DNA of 53,149 bases. It comes from Deltaproteobacteria bacterium (GTDB lineage: Bacteria > Myxococcota_A > UBA9042 > PHBI01). Shown in pieces: positions 50,461 through 53,149 of this stretch; position 1 is the stretch's first letter, and each line of letters opens with the position of its first letter. The DNA lies in assembly GCA_011526585.1 (NCBI GenBank), contig WYBB01000262.1, positions 1 through 53,149 on the forward strand. Reading direction: 5' to 3'. Below the pieces are notes generated by a model that saw only the letters and a list, made by a program, of their open reading frames with translations, did not search any database and was not told the origin of the DNA. A program made the translations under genes and the position numbers.

Positions 50461-51642
50461 TCAGTCGAGGGCGGGGATCCCGTCCTCGGCGAACTCGGTC
50501 GCCACCGCGCGGTGCAGATCGCAGGCCAGCCCGAGCGCGGCCTCGTCGAACTCGAAGCGCGGCGAGTGGTGCGGCTCGGTGAGCCCGCGCGTCGCGTTGG
50601 CGCTGCCGACGAGCGCGAAGCACCCCGGCACCTCGCGCAGGATCTCGCCGAAGTCCTCGCCGGCCATCGTGCGATAGTCGGTGAGCACGCGCGGCAGGCC
50701 GACCATGCGCGAGGTCGCCTCGATCGCCATCGCCGCCACCCGCCGATCGTTGACCGTCGGCCGCGTCGAGAGCTTCCAGCGGACCTCGATGCGCGTGCCG
50801 GTCGCCGCCTCGATGCCGCGCGCGATCTCGCGCACGCTCGCCTCGATCGCCGTGAGCACCTCCTCGGAGAAGGCACGCACCGTGCCGGTCAGCGAGACCT
50901 GCGCCGGGATCACGTTGAAGGCGTCGCCGCCGTGCACGCTGCCGATCGTCACGACCACCGGATCGACCGGCGCCACGCGCCGGCTCGCCACCGTCTGCAA
51001 CGCCAGGACGAGCTGGCTCGCCGCGACGATCGGGTCGCGCGCGCGGTGCGGCAGCGCCCCGTGCCCGCCCTGCCCCACGACCTCGATCGCGAGCTCGACC
51101 ACACCCGCCATGATCCCGCCGGTGGTGAGCGCGACCGTGCCCAGCGGCAGCTCGTTCCACAGGTGGATCCCGAAGGCCGCGTCGACCCCGTCGAGCACGC
51201 CCTCCTCGATGCACGCGCGCGCGCCGCCTCCCCCCTCCTCGCACGGCTGGAAGAGCAGGCGCAGGCGCACCCCCTCGGGCGGCGCCACGCTCAGGAGGCG
51301 CCCGGCCACCGCCAGCGCCGCCATGTGCCCGTCGTGCCCGCAAGCGTGCATGCGCCCGGGGTTGGTCGACGCATAGGGCAGCCCCGTCTCCTCCTGGATC
51401 GGCAGCGCGTCCATGTCCGCGCGCAGGAGCAGCGTTCGCTCGGCCCGCGCCGGGCCGAGGTCCACGTAGAAGCCGGTCTTGGCGATCGGCGTGAGCTCGC
51501 CCCAGCGGCCGACGACCGACCGCAAGAGCTCGCTCGTCTTCTGCTCGCGGAAGCCGAGCTCGGGGATCCGGTGCAGCGAGCGCCTGAGCATCACCAGCTC
51601 GTTCGCGAAGTCCGGCGGCAGCCCGCTCGATGCCTGGCTCAT
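50461..51642 (-). CDS. M20D-family amidohydrolase (hippurate / N-acyl amino acid hydrolase type)
   Basis: A 393-residue metallohydrolase that removes acyl groups from amino acids or related amides; cytoplasmic. Family motifs: LHRIPELGF (about 25-33), LRADMDALPI, HACGHDGHMAALAVAG (metal ligands), FQPCEEGGGGA (the catalytic and metal-binding Glu-Glu), GGHGALPHRARDPI in the dimerisation lid, and the distal His in HHSPRFEFDE. Cys99 in HACGHD and Cys133 in PCEE fit the M20D subgroup. It overlaps the upstream gene (ATGA) and closes the DUF1257 operon. Substrate not fixed by sequence. Confidence 0.92.
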   Translation of the reverse strand: MSQASSGLPPDFANELVMLRRSLHRIPELGFREQKTSELLRSVVGRWGELTPIAKTGFYVDLGPARAERTLLLRADMDALPIQEETGLPYASTNPGRMHACGHDGHMAALAVAGRLLSVAPPEGVRLRLLFQPCEEGGGGARACIEEGVLDGVDAAFGIHLWNELPLGTVALTTGGIMAGVVELAIEVVGQGGHGALPHRARDPIVAASQLVLALQTVASRRVAPVDPVVVTIGSVHGGDAFNVIPAQVSLTGTVRAFSEEVLTAIEASVREIARGIEAATGTRIEVRWKLSTRPTVNDRRVAAMAIEATSRMVGLPRVLTDYRTMAGEDFGEILREVPGCFALVGSANATRGLTEPHHSPRFEFDEAALGLACDLHRAVATEFAEDGIPALD

Positions 51643-52283
51643 GCGTCCCCCTCGCTCGCGCCGGCCGCGTCGTCGCGCACGCTCTCGCTCGCCATCGCGG
51701 CGTCGGCCTTCTTCGTCGCGACCGGGTTGGTCTCGGGATCGTGCTTCCAGAGCGGCCCCTGGAAGTCGTCCTTGATCTCCTTACAGAAGTAGCGCTCCCA
51801 CTGCATGACCTCGAGGAAGCGGCGACGCCACGCGAGCTCGTTCCTCACGTGGTCGACTCCGAGGTCCGCCAGGAGCTCAGGCGTGCGGTGCAGGTCGGCC
51901 AGGTGCTTGCGCGCGTCGAGGTCGAGCTTGACCCCGACCTCCTTGGTCTCGAACTCGAGGGGGTCGTCCTTGTTGACCGTCTTCACGAAGCGCATGAGGT
52001 TGCGCAGGATGAACTGCCGCTCGAGGTCCTGCTTCATGCGGTCCTCGAGCCCCTCGGGGTACTCGTCGGGACGCTTGGGGCGCGGCATCTTCAGGAAGGT
52101 CTGCGGCGGTTTGCCGATGGCGTCGAGGTCGAGGATCTTGTCGGCGCGCACGTCGATCGGTTCACGCCAGCGCTCGAGGAACGCCTGGAACGACACCCGC
52201 AGCTTGCCCGTCCGCACCCAGCGCGCGAACTCGCGGTGCCGCGCGAACGGATCGATCGTCACCTCGAAGGCGGGCTCGCTCAT
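51639..52283 (-). CDS. Conserved-looking hypothetical protein, soluble
   Basis: A 214-residue highly charged cytoplasmic protein without signal or membrane segment. Segments of note: FARHREFARWVRTGKLRVSFQAFLERW (about 13-39), PQTFLKMPRPKRPDEYPEGLEDRMKQDLERQFILRNLMRFV (about 60-100) and ELAWRRRFLEVMQWERYFC (about 148-166). A single Cys is at about 166 and the last 30 residues are a low-complexity tail. No family recognised. It is coupled to the M20 hydrolase (4-base overlap) and follows DUF2997 by eight bases, so it belongs to the DUF1257/DUF2997 unit. Confidence 0.75.
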   Translation of the reverse strand: MSEPAFEVTIDPFARHREFARWVRTGKLRVSFQAFLERWREPIDVRADKILDLDAIGKPPQTFLKMPRPKRPDEYPEGLEDRMKQDLERQFILRNLMRFVKTVNKDDPLEFETKEVGVKLDLDARKHLADLHRTPELLADLGVDHVRNELAWRRRFLEVMQWERYFCKEIKDDFQGPLWKHDPETNPVATKKADAAMASESVRDDAAGASEGDA

Positions 52284-52291
52284 GCGTCGTG

Positions 52292-52498
52292 TCAGCCGGT
52301 TTCGCCGCTGCCGACTTCGACCTGCTGCTCTTCCTTCTGGTAGTACTCGCTGGTGAGCTGCCGCTCGCCGACGATCCCGAGGGCCTCCTCGATCTCCTTG
52401 GTGAGCGCCATGCAGTCCTCACCGGGCGCGCCCTTGACCTCGATCCTCACCTCGCCGTCCTCGTCGATGGTGAAGAAGATATCCTTCTTGGTCGCCAT
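52292..52498 (-). CDS. DUF2997 protein
   Basis: A 68-residue protein: a beta-hairpin opening (DIFFTIDEDGEVRIEVKG), then GEDCMALTKEIEEALG, ending in a charged tail with EYYQKEEQ. This matches the small DUF2997 family, often encoded next to DUF1257 (Ycf35-like) proteins, as here with a six-base gap. Probably a small adaptor; function unknown. Confidence 0.82.
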   Translation of the reverse strand: MATKKDIFFTIDEDGEVRIEVKGAPGEDCMALTKEIEEALGIVGERQLTSEYYQKEEQQVEVGSGETG

Positions 52499-52504
52499 GT
52501 GCCG

Positions 52505-52903
52505 TCAGCTCCAGGTCCGCACGTGCAGGTGGATCTCCTCGCCCTGCTTTTCCTCTTCGAGGGTCCAGCCCTTCTTTTCGATCTCCTGCTTGACCATGTG
52601 GTAGCTGTAGCGCCGCGTGATCTGCTTGATGAACTCCTGCTCCTCGACGCCGCGCGTCGTCTCGACGCCCCACCAGTCGGCGAAGAACTCGTAGGTCCCG
52701 TCCGCGTTCTGGCGCACGCCGATGTCGTAGGTCTTGGAGGCCTTGATCGCCATGACGCCATCGGCCTTCTGGCCCTGATAGCCGCGCACCTGCACCATCT
52801 GGTGCTCCTCGGCGACGACGAACTCGTAGCCGAGATCCTTGAGCGCCCTCTGCAGGCACACCAGGTTCTTGATCTTGGTCTTCACCGACGTGAAATGAGA
52901 CAC
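52505..52903 (-). CDS. DUF1257 (Ycf35-like) protein
   Basis: A 132-residue soluble protein of the DUF1257/Ycf35 family (MSHFTSVKTKIKNLVCLQRALKDLGYEF; YGQKADGVMAIKAS-type middle; DWWGVETTRGVEEQEFIKQITRRYSYHMVKQEIEKKGW). Ycf35 is known from cyanobacteria and plastids, and in other bacteria occurs with DUF2997 and often an AAA ATPase; here no ATPase is in the window, but the window ends 246 bases upstream. Start GTG at 52903 with GAGG seven bases upstream. First gene of a four-gene operon. Confidence 0.88.
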   Translation of the reverse strand: MSHFTSVKTKIKNLVCLQRALKDLGYEFVVAEEHQMVQVRGYQGQKADGVMAIKASKTYDIGVRQNADGTYEFFADWWGVETTRGVEEQEFIKQITRRYSYHMVKQEIEKKGWTLEEEKQGEEIHLHVRTWS

Positions 52904-52944
52904 CGACTACCTCGCTATGCGGGTCCGACCCCCGCGGAGCACCC

Positions 52945-52973
52945 ATAGTAGTGCCCCCGGGCTCTGTGAACAA
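52945..52973 (-). promoter_or_regulatory. Promoter of the DUF1257 operon
   Basis: Minus strand: TTGTTC (52968-52973), 17-base spacer, TACTAT (52945-52950); leader of about 35 bases with RBS before the GTG at 52903. Confidence 0.45.
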
Positions 52974-53149
52974 CCCGCGGGCAGCGGCCCGGTAAACCGA
53001 GCGAAGCGGGAGGGGACGTCCACTCAAGGGATGTCGAAAAATCGAGCGAGGCGGGATGGCCGCAAGGAGGGAGGGAAGGGAGCGCGGAGGCGTACTCGAC
53101 GTACGCCGCACAAGCGACCGACCGACCGACGCCGCGGACGCCCGCCGTA
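52974..53149. other. Gene-free edge sequence with short repeats
   Basis: No coding signal. It contains an inverted repeat GGCGTAC-TCGAC-GTACGCC (53089-53095 / 53101-53107), a GGGA-rich patch (about 53066-53080) and GACC tandem units (about 53116-53130). It may be a dispersed intergenic element or the 3' flank of a gene outside the window. Confidence 0.4.

Noticed and set aside
1..53149. CRISPR arrays, tRNA/rRNA genes, insertion sequences, prophage
   Set aside because: No regularly spaced direct repeats with unique spacers, no cloverleaf or rRNA-like stretch, and no transposase, integrase or phage protein was recognised on reading.

Overview
The window is about 53 kb of very GC-rich DNA (near 70% by eye; not computed) with closely packed genes, mostly strong GC3 codon use, and an unusually high share of exported lipoproteins, cysteine-rich/EGF-like proteins, beta-propellers, and HEAT, TPR and MORN repeat proteins. 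This content, with the BamB/YfgM pair and FadL-like barrels, points to a Gram-negative bacterium of the Myxococcota/deltaproteobacterial type. That assignment is inference: there is no rRNA or phylogenetic marker here beyond glycyl-tRNA synthetase. I saw no tRNA, rRNA, CRISPR array, transposase, integrase or prophage, so the region looks like ordinary chromosome with one small scar (an esterase-type gene remnant at 43.05-43.39 kb).

Layout. 0-1.8 kb: the end of a surface-polysaccharide locus (a partial glycosyltransferase-like gene, then UDP-galactopyranose mutase). 1.8-3.4 kb: an alpha/beta hydrolase and its TetR repressor, with a perfect 18-bp operator palindrome abutting the -10 box. 3.4-7.7 kb: two divergent lipoproteins, one an EGF/phospholipase-D fusion. 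7.8-12.3 kb: a lipoprotein, two FadL-type barrels and a propeller lipoprotein on one strand, the last three translationally coupled. 12.4-16.5 kb: an exported protein, a TerB-like protein, a glutaredoxin/A-type/rhodanese fusion and a propeller lipoprotein with a tandem-repeat linker. 16.7-26.0 kb: a five-gene operon DUF58 - transglutaminase - MoxR ATPase - TPR - MORN. 26.1-28.9 kb: GNAT acetyltransferase, a small membrane protein, an ECF sigma factor with a coupled membrane protein, a lipoprotein and a DsbA-fold isomerase. 28.9-34.7 kb: a 1,910-residue HEAT protein built of eight super-modules. 34.9-42.3 kb: an exported protein, glycyl-tRNA synthetase, a lipoprotein, a ferritin-like protein, a cysteine-rich membrane protein, adenosine deaminase, a family-2 glycosyltransferase and a protoglobin. 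42.4-43.4 kb: a MarR regulator with a cysteine cluster, its self-contained promoter/operator, and the esterase remnant. 43.5-49.0 kb: a five-gene operon yfgM-bamB-(Cys-rich lipoprotein)-(small membrane protein)-(large polytopic membrane protein). 49.1-50.3 kb: a small barrel protein and a DUF937 protein. 50.5-52.9 kb: an operon DUF1257 - DUF2997 - unknown - M20 amidohydrolase. There is no gene-free stretch above 300 bases; the longest gaps are 16488-16741, 52904-53149 and 34681-34882.

Themes. (1) At several genes a -10-like box ends exactly six bases before the start codon, suggesting leaderless mRNAs. The clearest is the MarR gene, where a TTGACA-17-TATGAC promoter holds a 13-bp palindrome in its spacer. 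(2) Short GC-rich palindromic elements sit only between two convergent gene pairs, touching or nearly touching a stop codon. (3) Cell-envelope biology dominates. The least understood parts are the MoxR/DUF58/transglutaminase/TPR/MORN operon, the modular HEAT giant, the MarR-protoglobin pair and the DUF1257/DUF2997 operon.
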